Assembly (NCBI RefSeq): GCF_040869045.1
Contig: NC_090319.1
Location: forward strand, 385,593,601 to 385,657,600
DNA length: 64,000 bases
DNA from: Eurosta solidaginis
Lineage: Eukaryota > Arthropoda > Insecta > Diptera > Tephritidae
Reading direction: 5' to 3'
A program made the translations under genes and the position numbers. Shown piece after piece: positions 22,085-31,010 of this stretch. The notes under the pieces were generated by a model. The model searched no databases. It was not told the DNA's origin and saw only the letters and a program-made list of their open reading frames with translations. Position 1 is the first letter of the stretch. Each line of letters starts with the position of its first letter.

Positions 22085-22800
22085 GGCATGCTATCCATTT
22101 GTTATCGAAAAGTTAACCATTTGTTATCGTTATATATATGTTTGTCATTGACACGATATGGGGCAGTTACCAATTTCTTATCGACAAGTTATCGCTGCTT
22201 TATCGACCACTTACTATTAAAAAAACATTATCGAAAAGTTATGGTTTTGTTATCAAAAAGTTTTCGATTATTTATCAAGGAGTTATCGAAATGTTAACAA
22301 AAAGTCATCGATTTGTAATCGAATATGATCAATTTGTTACCAGTGTGTTATCGATTAGTTTTAGAGATGTGAGCGAAAAATGTATCGATTTATGTTCGAC
22401 ATTCTATTAAAATGTTATCGATTTGAAATCGAAAAACTATCGGAGTATTACTAACTTATTTGCGACATATTATAGGTTTTTTATCGAAAAGCCATCGGTT
22501 TTTTACTCCCATCAGTGCATTATCGATTTGTAATCAATGACTCGTCTGTTTGCTATGAAACAAATACCGATACAACTACAATTTAAATTCAAAGATGCAT
22601 CTGTCGATAACAATCCGATAAGAAATCTATAAGAATACGGTGACTCAGTGATATCAAGCCAGTAACAAACCAACTACTTGACGATAATTTCGTTTTCGAT
22701 AATAAACCGATAGTATAGCAAGAACTTGTCGGTGTAGGTTGTTATCGATAAGAAGATGAAGCTGTTGTGGTTTAACTTCAACCCTCGGCCGAGTTGAGAT
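22085..22800. repeat. fold-back-like array of 11-bp GTTATCGAWWW units (array 1)
   Basis: From 22085 to about 22540 the units run as GTTATCGATTT / GTTATCGAAAA. From about 22600 to 22760 the reverse orientation CGATAAC predominates. The right flank (GTTATCGATAAGAAG, GATGAA, TGGTTTAACTTCAAC) is shared with array 2 at 35.2-35.9 kb. An arm of short tandem units facing an inverted arm is the architecture of Drosophila fold-back (FB) elements. Confidence 0.65.
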
Positions 22801-24244
22801 AATAAATGATCTTTGCCCCGATCTTTTGCCACGCTCTACGATGTCTTGAGGTCACACCGTTCTGATGCACCCATCAACAACTGAGTGCTCTCGACTGACT
22901 TGTATAGCAGTTTTACAACCTAATGAATACCATTGCCGAGGAATAATGACCATTATGTGGAGATTAACCTGCGCTTTATAATATTTTCTAAATTAGCGAG
23001 CATAGGATTTTTGGTCTTAAGTCTTTGGAAGTTATACAAGAGCATTTCAGACAAATGTGACTTTGACCATATTCTGTTACTTGGGGACAAAGGCAATCTT
23101 CGAACTTTGGCGTAGATGGGAGTCAGCCGGCTGCAGTAAGCCCGTTAAGATAAATGAAGGTCTCTTTATTTACGTATTACAAGTAAATAATTTTGCTCGT
23201 TTACGTCGGTGGTGTCCCACTGGCTATACCTTTCTGCCCCAATAAACTTTTTTTGTAAAAAAACAGATACAATGAAAAATTGTTTTATAAGTTTTCTGTG
23301 TTTAGACTGTAAAATTACTTTAAAATTTATTCCAGCAACTTTACCCACCCTAATATAACTAAATATTGACAAGCATAGTTAGCAAATTCTTGAATTACTT
23401 GGAAGCGCGTTTATGTTGTTTCAAAGCGGCCGAGTTCAAAGCCACTGTGTTAAATTCCTTTCCTTTACTTTGATCTGACATCCTTTTCCGCGTAAATGGC
23501 AATTTTGCAATGCTGCACCAAAGCACCTCCATTGCGCTGAGTTGAGCTCAAGTTTATTCCTTTCGAATCTAAGTTTTGGCACTTTGGGGTGTTAAATTTT
23601 CTCGATATAATTTTTATTTTTTTTTTTTTTGCTGGAACTTGACTTCTAAGTACGACCTCCATTGGGCTTAACGGCCGCAACAAAAAAATAAAACAAATTA
23701 TTAGTTTCACTAACAGCAAACGCATGGAAAGTTAAAAGAACCCAGCGGCCATAATTTTTTGGCCCAAAGAAAGTAAAAACAAAGGAAACTAAAGGACAAA
23801 GGGAAACGCTAAAAAAAATGTATCACTTGAAACCAGAAATGTGCTCGTAATGTGTCTGGAAAGAGCTAAACAAAAAGGAAACTAGAAAAACTTTTTGGAA
23901 AATCATTGCCAATCAATTTAATTGATTTTTTTTTTTATTGAATCCAGATCATTCTATAAAAGTAAAATTAAATGTAAACGCAGACAGGGTTTCTGTCACT
24001 TCCTTGGATAAACAGCGATATTTTAACGCAAACGCTTGTATTTCTATTGAGAAACTTATACGGTGTCCCCATGGAACTTCACATTCAAAGTTGTATCCTT
24101 AATTCCTTGATCGGCCTCCAACTTCTACTAACTCCATACACCATTTTTTCAGAACGAACCCTCTTATTTTGTGATAATTCATTCTTAACCACGTCTTGAG
24201 TACGTTTCTTTAAATACAAAGAAATAAAATGAAAGCAAAAAGAG
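22801..24244. other. unassigned DNA
   Basis: No gene, RNA or repeat recognised. ORFs of 60-86 codons lack domains. Confidence 0.45.
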
Positions 24245-24478
24245 AAAATCATGAGCTTAACACCGGCTTATAATAATAGAATTTCAATTATTATGTTTTC
24301 TAAGAGAAACTGAAAAGAAAGAAACATTTACTGGCATATTGCTATGGAACCATCTCGAAAACCGCCAACGTAATCATCATCAGGCAATTTTGTAATGTTA
24401 TCAAAGGTTTCACCGGGATTCGAACCGTGAATCACATGGTGAAACTGCAGTTGCCTTTTACCTACCAGGCTATCCTGC
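24245..24478 (-). mobile_element. tRNA-derived SINE, family SINE-A (head to tail)
   Basis: On minus the head reads GCAGGATAGCCTGGTAGG (A box) and GGTTCGAATCCC (B box, a perfect match). The body carries CCAGTAAATGTTTCTTTC and a palindromic ATAATTGAAATTCTATTATT-type stretch. The tail side is CACCGGCTTATAATAAT on plus. Six other copies or fragments lie in this window. Confidence 0.8.
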
Positions 24479-24628
24479 TGGTATTTGTTTTCATGCTTAA
24501 TTCAGTTTTTCTCATTTCTACACTAACAACACAATTGAGACATTTTGTCTCTATATTAATTTGTGTGTCATGTAGATTTGTTTTTGTAAAGTTCTTTGTA
24601 AACTCGGGCTCAGTTTTACATATTTATG
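24479..24628 (-). repeat. leader sequence upstream of the SINE-A head
   Basis: This ~145-bp stretch, on minus AAAACTGAGCCCGAGTTTAC through TGTTGTTAGTGTAGAAATGA, is homologous to 30184-30346, which precedes another SINE-A head in the same relation. Confidence 0.7.
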
Positions 24629-24829
24629 TATGTTTGTTTAATGGTGTATTCAGCTTATACTTATATTTAAGAATTCATGAGCTTAACACCGGCTTATAAT
24701 AATTGAATTTCAATTATTATGTTTTCTAAGAGAAACTGAAAAGAAAGAAACATTTACTGGCATATTGCGATGGAACCATTTCGAAAACCGCCTACGTAAT
24801 CATCATCCGGCAATTTTGTAATGTTCTTT
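24629..24829 (-). mobile_element. SINE-A copy lacking the tRNA-like head
   Basis: It carries tail GTTTGTTTAATGGTGTATTC, the AATTGAATTTCAATTATTAT palindrome and CATTTACTGGCATATTGCG. It stops at ATTTTGTAATGT, before the tRNA-like part. Confidence 0.75.
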
Positions 24830-24948
24830 CTTTTCAGTTTCTCTTAGAAAACATAATAATTGAAATTCAGTTATTATAAGCAGGTGGTAAGCTCATGAAT
24901 TCTTAAATATAAGTATAAACTGAACACACCATTAAACAAACATGCATA
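24824..24948 (+). mobile_element. inverted SINE-A tail copy fused to the preceding one
   Basis: TCTTTCTTTTCAGTTTCTCT through ACACCATTAAACAAACATGC is the reverse complement of the tail half at 24630-24745. The two copies meet with almost no spacer and form a palindrome with arms of about 115 bp. Confidence 0.75.
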
Positions 24949-26246
24949 AAAAAGAGAAATTATTTAGCAAATAACAATTATATAATCATTTTATTTAAGA
25001 AGGAGTTTAAGTGTCGTCATTAATAATATTGCGGCTGTATTATAAGCATTTGATGATTGGATGCTGCCAAACAAATACGTGGTTCGAGAAAAGGGTAATG
25101 AATTATTTCCAATCTCAATTAGTTAAAATTTTTTCATCCAGAGAGTGCGAGAGATGCATGAAACGCAAAATTGATATAGCTGCAGCTGCAAGTGAACGCT
25201 GTTGTTGTTTGTGTACCGATAAAGGCACTCACAGACACACTAAAATATCAATATGATGGAACACCTTTATACTACACTGATTCCGGTCCGGTTCACAGGT
25301 CTACCAAATCTAATTATCTGTTCTTATTGGACGGCGCACTTTCCCGAGGAATACTATTAAGTATGGAAAAAACTATAAATATCGCTTTGCCAATCCGTAT
25401 CTTTTAGCACCATTTCATTATAAAGAACTATTATAACATCAAATGTATTTATTATCTAATCAAAAGTGGTTCAGCTAATCTCAGTGAGCATCATGCATTC
25501 AAATGCGTATGTGCTTGAATTTTGTCTTAATTTTGCATGTTTAAAGATGAGACAAAATGAGACAAAAGATGATACATCGCACTAGAGCTCAAGGTTATAT
25601 GGCTTAAAGCTTTACTTAAATCCGAATAACACTTGTTAAATGTGGGAGTGGTGTAACCTTTTTATTCCAACAGCCTTGCATCAGATTTCGGTAGCGATAT
25701 CTTCAGCAGGGTTAAAGTTATAAAGATGAACTAATTTATGATTTTCCTTAATTAAAACGAAACTGATCTAGACAAATTAAGAAAATCGGCAAATGACTAC
25801 GCCCATTTTCTGAAGAATAATATAAAAGTGCGAGTTTAAGTCAACCAGAGTTTAAATCCGCTCTTTTGGCTCCTTCAACTGCTATGAGTAAAAGGTTTTA
25901 TGTAAACAGCCATAGTGGCAGAGTTGTATTGAGATTTACTTTACGAGTAAGAGCAGCTTAAATTCGCTTTGTAAATTTGTGCCTTACTATCAAAAATGGC
26001 ATAGTTAAGAAAAAACGCATGTTAACGCCTACATAACCAGCACCAATTTATAAGAAGAGCTCTGCATAGCACACATTGAAATATCGCTTCACAAATATAC
26101 CGAGGAATCGTCTAAGTTCACAGCACATTTTGAAGGTCGGAACAATTAAAATAATAATTTTTTGTATCTGTATTGCCATCCGTAGCAAAAAGGCAGTAAA
26201 TGTTATAAATTAAATCAGAGATAATTGATACTTGTTATTAAAAATT
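24949..26246. other. unassigned DNA
   Basis: No gene recognised. 25780-25830 has a CTACGCCCATTTTCTGAAG stretch reminiscent of HINE bodies. Other sequence is AT-rich and apparently unique. Confidence 0.4.
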
Positions 26247-26350
26247 CATGAGCTTAACACCGTGTTATAATAATTGAATATTCAAATATTATGTTTTTCT
26301 AAGAGAAACTGAAAAGAAAGAAAGAAACATTTACTGGCATATTGCGATGG
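26247..26350 (-). mobile_element. SINE-A tail fragment next to the Gypsy insertion
   Basis: CATGAGCTTAACACCGTGTT, the AATATTCAAATATTAT variant of the internal palindrome and TTACTGGCATATTGCGATGG match SINE-A. It ends 9 bases before the 5' LTR, so part of the locus was present before the LTR element arrived. Confidence 0.75.
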
Positions 26351-26359
26351 TATAAATAT

Positions 26360-27031
26360 TGTTACGAATATTAGCAAAACTGAGGAGTCCTGCCATCTCC
26401 AGGCCGATGCTAAGCAGTGACGTGAATTCACATCAATAATTCAATCATTATGTATCTACATAAACGAATCAATAATTGCGTCTACACATATGTACACATT
26501 CCGACGAGCAACATTTACATACAAGGTAGCGAGAGATGAGATGTCACACACCGATGAATTTACTTATACGCTTATGTGTGTGCGGGAGACTGTAAACGAC
26601 AAACACATGCATATATCTTATCTGAGTGGTCACAAGAGAGGGCAATAATTTGTGCACGTAGTTGTGGCTGGCGATTTTGTAGCCGAACCAACTAGTAACT
26701 TCTGGAAATAGAAGAGCCTAGAAGTATGCAGCGTAAACTATAAAAGCGGTGCAGGCGAGTAAGAAGTAATTCAGTTTGATTTGAGTTGTCAAGCAGTTTG
26801 ATTAACACGATATCTAGCGAGCAATAGCAGTATTATTTTGAATAGTGGAGTTTGATTTGAGCTATCAGTTTGGTTATTAAGCTATTCGTTGCACAGTTTG
26901 AGTGTTATTGTGAAGCATTTTAATAAAGGCCATTTTTCCATTATTCAATATTGGAGTTATTTATTCAACAGTTTAGCGATACGAACCTAGCAAAAGTGGC
27001 AAATAAGAGGATTTGCAGTAAATTCGTTACA
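26360..27031 (+). repeat. 5' long terminal repeat
   Basis: It begins TGTTACGAAT and ends ATTCGTTACA, an imperfect inverted pair, 672 bp. TATAAAAG starts at 26739. The initiator-like TTCAGTTTG at 26771 gives a likely U3/R boundary near 26773. AATAAA for polyadenylation is at 26922-26927. Confidence 0.92.
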
Positions 27032-27033
27032 AT

Positions 27034-27045
27034 TGGTGTCAGAAG
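27034..27045 (+). promoter_or_regulatory. primer-binding site
   Basis: TGGTGTCAGAAG starts two bases after the 5' LTR. The TGG start and position fit a tRNA 3'-end primer site. The sequence resembles tRNA-Leu-type sites known in mdg3/micropia-like elements, but the tRNA was not confirmed. Confidence 0.7.
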
Positions 27046-27082
27046 AGGAATTGTTGAATAAATTCCGGAGGACAACAAGGGC

Positions 27083-27922
27083 ATGGCAAAGTTCAGTGAA
27101 TTGAAGATCCAGCAACTAAAGAAGGTGTTGGAGAGCCCTGGATTGAATACAAGCGACGTTAAACTTGAACTTCAGGCACGGCTACGAGAGGCAATGGAAG
27201 CGGAAGGAATTGATGTGGAAGAGTATGACTTTCATCTTGATGGCGAGGAAGTAACAAAAATTGAAGAGAAAAACGAAACATCGCAGACAGTTACGAGCGC
27301 AGACTTGAACATGATTTTGGCTGCAATATCTGCTCAAACATCGACAGTGGCTTCTCAACTGGAATCGCAAAATACAGATATAACATCTCAACTGGCATCT
27401 CAACTGGAAGAACAAAAGATAAATATGGCATCTCAACTAGAATCACAGGAGAACCGTATAACATCCAAGATGGAAGAACAGAAGACACGTATTGCAGAAA
27501 TAACATCGAAAATTGAAGCACAAGAAACGCGTATTTCACAAATTTCAGCACAGATATCATCTCAGATCTCCAAACAACTAGAAGAGCAGGAAGTCCGTAT
27601 ATCATCTAAACTGGAAGCGCATATGGAAGAAAAACTAACCCAGTTTCATGAAGGCTTCAGTGGTCGACAGGATAAAATCGAGGCCGAGGTGGATGCTTTG
27701 AGAGGACGTATCGAGCAGTTGCACCTAAATCGCCCAGCAGTTTCAACGAGTAATCCAAAGGTAAAGACACCATCCTTTGACGGTTCTGTTCCTTTTCAGG
27801 TCTTTAAGCTACAGTTTGAGAAGACCGCAGCAGTGAACCAATGGAATGCTGAAGATGAAGTTGCAGCTCTGTTCGTGGCACTGAAAGGTCCTGCCGCGGA
27901 AATCTTACAGACTATTCCATAG
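27083..27922 (+). CDS. gag: Gag, N-terminal part (stopped early)
   Basis: Gag forms the cytoplasmic particle that packages element RNA. This 279-codon frame starts at the first ATG after the primer site (context GGGCATGG). Residues 1-65 are charged. About 75-215 form a Gln/Ser/Glu-rich stretch of repeated SQLESQ / SKLEAQ-like units, a predicted coiled coil. From about 228, TPSFDGSVPFQVFKLQFE marks the start of a retrotransposon-type capsid. A TAG at 27920-27922 then cuts the capsid. The downstream frame from 27923 is the same phase and continues the capsid, so one stop codon splits a single Gag-protease frame. That stop sits inside the capsid, not at a gag/pol boundary, so programmed readthrough is unlikely. 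Confidence 0.85.
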   Translation: MAKFSELKIQQLKKVLESPGLNTSDVKLELQARLREAMEAEGIDVEEYDFHLDGEEVTKIEEKNETSQTVTSADLNMILAAISAQTSTVASQLESQNTDITSQLASQLEEQKINMASQLESQENRITSKMEEQKTRIAEITSKIEAQETRISQISAQISSQISKQLEEQEVRISSKLEAHMEEKLTQFHEGFSGRQDKIEAEVDALRGRIEQLHLNRPAVSTSNPKVKTPSFDGSVPFQVFKLQFEKTAAVNQWNAEDEVAALFVALKGPAAEILQTIP

Positions 27923-27946
27923 TACGAACGGAACAGTTATGACGCA

Positions 27947-29185
27947 TTGATGGCTGCTGTAGAACGGCGATACGGAAGCGAACACAGGAAACAGATATTT
28001 CAAATAGAATTGCAAAACCGCTACCAAAAAGCTAACGAGACTTTGCAGGAGTTTGCTTCGGACATTGAAAGATTGGCTCATCTTGCAAATGCGGATGCAC
28101 CCGTGGAATACACGGAAAGAGTGAAGATTCAGAGCTTTATAAATGGCATACGGGACGTCGAAACGAAGCGAGCCACATACGCGAACCCAAAGCAAACATT
28201 TTCTGAAACGGTATCCCATGCATTGACCCAGGAAACGGCGTCATTATTGAGTAAACCAGCATACAAAGCTCATCGTGTGGAAGTAGAAAGGCCGGAGTGG
28301 GTAGACACAATTTTGGAAGCACTGAAGGGATCTCAACAGAAGAATGCCGGAGTTATTAAATGTTTCAAGTGCGGCAACCCAGGTCACATTGCACGTCATT
28401 GCGATCTTGGTCCTAATAGTTCCAACAATGTGGGTGGCCGTAAACGCAAAGCTGGCAGAAATGAGCAAGAGCGTGTCGAATGTAAAGAACGAAAACTTGC
28501 CCCGGCTGTTGAATGTCCTGTGATATCTGTGTCGCAAATCGGAAGGAAATCAAGCAGTCTTACCGCCAGAGGGAATGTGGATGGTAAAGAGCGTGTACTG
28601 ACTGTAGATACGGGGGCATCTCATTCCTTGATTCGATCTGATTTGGTCTACAGGAGAGTAAAGTCATTACCTGGAACAAGGTTGCGTACGGTAACAGGCG
28701 AATATAATCAAGTCCAAGGCAAAGTGGTATGTGAGGTATTAATTGGAAAAGTCATGGTTTTACACAAATTCGTTGTGGCGGAGATCGTTGATGAAGTCAT
28801 ATTGGGAGTGGACTTCTTGGTTGACCATGACGTCAGGATCGATATGCGGAGGAAAATTATGCGCTATAAGAACCAGGACATACCACTTAACTTTAGTTTG
28901 GAAAAAGGGTTCAGCAGTAATCGGGTACTGGTGGAAAAGACTCGACAAAGACCACGAAAGTCAAAGGCAAAGGTTGATAGATCGAATGGGCCAAATAAAT
29001 CAAAATCAAAAGTACCTGCGAGAGAAACACTGGTATTGACAAAACCTAAAAGACGCAGGAAAACGAAGCAACGAATTTCCGAGAAAGAATGCGAGGGTAG
29101 TTTCAAGCCGGAGCGCAATACTCTTGTGAAATATGGGAACGATACCGATTATGCAAAGCGCAAGCTCTACGAAGTGGTTCATTGA
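27947..29185 (+). CDS. gag-pro: Gag C-terminal part and aspartic protease
   Basis: It is in the same phase as the upstream frame; the listed ATG is only the first Met after the stop. Residues 1-110 continue the capsid (QNRYQKANETLQEFASDIER). Residues 139-152 are a CCHC zinc knuckle, CFKCGNPGHIARHC, that binds RNA. The protease follows, with active-site DTGAS at residues 221-225 and the second conserved block VILGVDFL near 285. A Lys/Arg-rich linker (about 320-390) leads to NDTDYAKRKLYEVVH, which looks like sequence from just before the integrase tail, so the pol deletion junction probably lies near 29.0-29.15 kb. Gag and protease share one frame. No reverse transcriptase motif remains. Confidence 0.85.
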   Translation: MMAAVERRYGSEHRKQIFQIELQNRYQKANETLQEFASDIERLAHLANADAPVEYTERVKIQSFINGIRDVETKRATYANPKQTFSETVSHALTQETASLLSKPAYKAHRVEVERPEWVDTILEALKGSQQKNAGVIKCFKCGNPGHIARHCDLGPNSSNNVGGRKRKAGRNEQERVECKERKLAPAVECPVISVSQIGRKSSSLTARGNVDGKERVLTVDTGASHSLIRSDLVYRRVKSLPGTRLRTVTGEYNQVQGKVVCEVLIGKVMVLHKFVVAEIVDEVILGVDFLVDHDVRIDMRRKIMRYKNQDIPLNFSLEKGFSSNRVLVEKTRQRPRKSKAKVDRSNGPNKSKSKVPARETLVLTKPKRRRKTKQRISEKECEGSFKPERNTLVKYGNDTDYAKRKLYEVVH

Positions 29186-29493
29186 CCAAACAACAGAGTG
29201 TGAAGGAACGGCCCAGGGTAATGAGTAGTAAGATGAAACACTGGCATGAAAAGAACTCTAATTCGGAAGGTTTCTTGGCGGGAGATTTGGTACTGTTAAA
29301 CAACCCTCACCGGCGGAAAGGTGTTCCAGCCAAATTTCGGTGCAGTTGGGAAGGCCCGTACAAAGTTGTGAATAAGATCAGTGATACCACCTACCGCATA
29401 CAAACCACTGGGAAACCACGGATTAGAAGAGTGGTACATTTGGAGATGCTAGCGGCGTTTAGATTGGGAGATTTGTCTGATCGGGACGATTAG
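29182..29493 (+). pseudogene. integrase C-terminal tail remnant
   Basis: The 103-codon frame overlaps the previous stop by four bases in another phase. Residues 35-55 (GDLVLLNNPHRRKGVPAKF) and the GPY/F-type motif SWEGPYKVVNKISDTTYRI, then RRVVHLEMLAAF, match the DNA-binding tail of Ty3/Gypsy integrases. The HHCC and DDE domains are absent, so it has no integrase activity. The phase change relative to gag-pro fits an out-of-frame deletion or a later frameshift. The real homology starts upstream of this ATG only weakly. Confidence 0.8.
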
Positions 29494-29497
29494 ACTT

Positions 29498-29510
29498 AGG
29501 TGGAGGGCAG
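29498..29510 (+). promoter_or_regulatory. polypurine tract before the 3' LTR
   Basis: AGGTGGAGGGCAG lies directly upstream of the TGTTACG start of the 3' LTR, where plus-strand DNA synthesis is primed. Confidence 0.7.
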
Positions 29511-30181
29511 TGTTACGAATATTAGCAAAACTGAGGAGTGCTGCCATCTCCAGGCCGATGCTAAGCAGTGACGTGAATTCACATCAATAATTCAATAATT
29601 ATGTATCTACATAAACGAATCAATAATTGCGTCTACACATATGTACACATTCCGACGAGCAACATTTACATACAAGGTAGCGAGAGATGAGATGTCACAC
29701 ACCGATGAATTTACTTATACGCTTATGTGTGTGCGGGAGACTGTAAACGACAAACACATGCATATATCTTATCTGAGTGGTCACAAGAGAGGGCAATAAT
29801 TTGTGCACGTAGTTGTGACTGGCGATTTTGTAGCCGAAACAACTAGTAACTTCTGGAAATCGAAGAGCCTAGAAGTATGCAGCGTAAACTATAAAAGCGG
29901 TGCAGGCGAGTAAGAAGTAACTCAGTTTGATTTGAGTTGTCAAGCAGTTTGATTAACACGATATCTAGCGAGCAATAGCAGTATTATTTTGAATAGTGGA
30001 GTTTCATTTGAGCTATCAGTTTGGTTATTAAGCTATTCGTTGCACAGTTTGAGTGTTATTGTGAAGCATTTTAATAAAGGCCATTTTTCCATTATTCAAT
30101 ATTGGAGTTATTTATTCAACAGTTTAGCGATACGAACCTAGCAAAAGGGGCAAAAAGAGGATTTGCAGTAAATTCGTTACA
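29511..30181 (+). repeat. 3' long terminal repeat
   Basis: 671 bp, about 98.7% identical to the 5' LTR by eye. AATAAA is at 30073-30078. It is followed by ATAT, the second target duplication. Confidence 0.92.
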
Positions 30182-30346
30182 ATATATAAAACTGAGCCCG
30201 AGTTTTCAAAGCTTCTCATTCGCAACATAAAAGAAACTTTACAAAAACAAATCTACAAAAACACAAACTAATAGAGGGAGAATATCTGAGTTGTGTTGTT
30301 AGTGTAGAAATAAGATAAACTGAATTAAGCAAGGAGACAAATACAA
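30182..30346 (+). repeat. SINE-A leader sequence, interrupted by the LTR insertion
   Basis: AAAACTGAGCCCGAGTTTTC through TGTTGTTAGTGTAGAAATAA is homologous to the reverse complement of 24479-24625. In both loci it ends where the GCAGGATAGCC head begins. Confidence 0.7.
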
Positions 30347-30605
30347 GCAGGATAGCCTAGTGGTTAAGGCAACTGCAGTTTCACCGTGTGATTTGCGGTT
30401 CGAATCTCGGTGAAACCTTTAAAATTGCCTGACGTGGCGGTTTTCGAAATGGTACCATCGCAATATGCCAGTAAATGTTTCTTTCTTTCTTTTCAGTTTC
30501 TCTTAGAAAAATATAATAATTGAAAATTCAATTATTATGAGCCCGTGTTAAGCTAGTGAATTCTAAATAATGAGTATAAATTGAACACACCATTAAAAAA
30601 CATAC
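30347..30605 (+). mobile_element. tRNA-derived SINE-A, best complete copy
   Basis: A box TAGCCTAGTGG starts at 30353 and B box GGTTCGAATCTC at 30397, 44 bases apart. Next come GCGGTTTTCGAAATGG, CAGTAAATGTTTCTTTC, the AATTGAAAATTCAATTATTA palindrome and the tail ACACACCATTAAAAAACAT. It is transcribed, if at all, by RNA polymerase III from the internal boxes. It encodes nothing and would need a LINE reverse transcriptase. Confidence 0.82.
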
Positions 30606-30659
30606 AGAGATAATTGAATTTGTGATTAGGAAAAAAGGAAAAATGGAAATATTTCAAGT

Positions 30660-31010
30660 GAACAACAAATTTAAAACTGTTTTTTATCCTTCACAATGAA
30701 TTTTAAATTAGAACAGTCTTCCATATCATCCTGAAATGACCCAAAATTCACGCCAAAAAAACCTCCAATGATCCAAAATGATGAAATGGCTACCAAGGGA
30801 CCCCTTGGGGTACACTCTTCAAATAATCCCGAATTATATCCTTAATCATTACAAAATTACCCCAAATTAGCCACAAGTTAACCACGATTCTTCACAAAAT
30901 CATCCTGAAATGACCTCTAAATCGTGGTACAAAATGATTCCGAAATAGTCTCGAAAAAATCCCTAAAATCCGATATAAACGTGAAATGATCTTGGAAGCC
31001 AAAGGAGTAA
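30660..31010. repeat. degenerate ATGATCC/GAAAT array
   Basis: Repeated variants of ATCCTGAAATGACC, AATGATCCAAAATG, AAAATGATTCCGAAATAG at 13-20 base intervals over about 350 bases. Same motif class as 6.2 kb and 52.9 kb. Confidence 0.5.

Larger units (their letters stand above)
26360..30181 (+). mobile_element. Ty3/Gypsy LTR retrotransposon, internally deleted (3.8 kb)
   Basis: The order is 5' LTR, primer-binding site, gag, protease, integrase C-terminal tail, purine tract and 3' LTR. Reverse transcriptase, RNase H and the integrase zinc-finger/catalytic core are missing, so the element cannot move alone. It is flanked by ATAT at 26356-26359 and 30182-30185, a 4-bp duplication as expected for Ty3/Gypsy. 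The two LTRs differ at about 8 bases plus one small indel over 672 bp (about 1.2-1.3%), so the insertion is recent. Supply of enzymes by an intact relative is an inference. A diverged solo LTR of the same lineage is at 4050. Confidence 0.92.

Noticed and set aside
22088..22410. Two overlapping plus ORFs of 69 and 90 codons
   Set aside because: They are translations of the GTTATCGA array in different frames.
27182..27605. Minus ORFs opposite gag
   Set aside because: Shadows of the repetitive coiled-coil coding region.
30347..30420. Possible tRNA gene on plus
   Set aside because: Good A and B boxes, but it is part of the repeated SINE-A unit and lacks a convincing acceptor stem.
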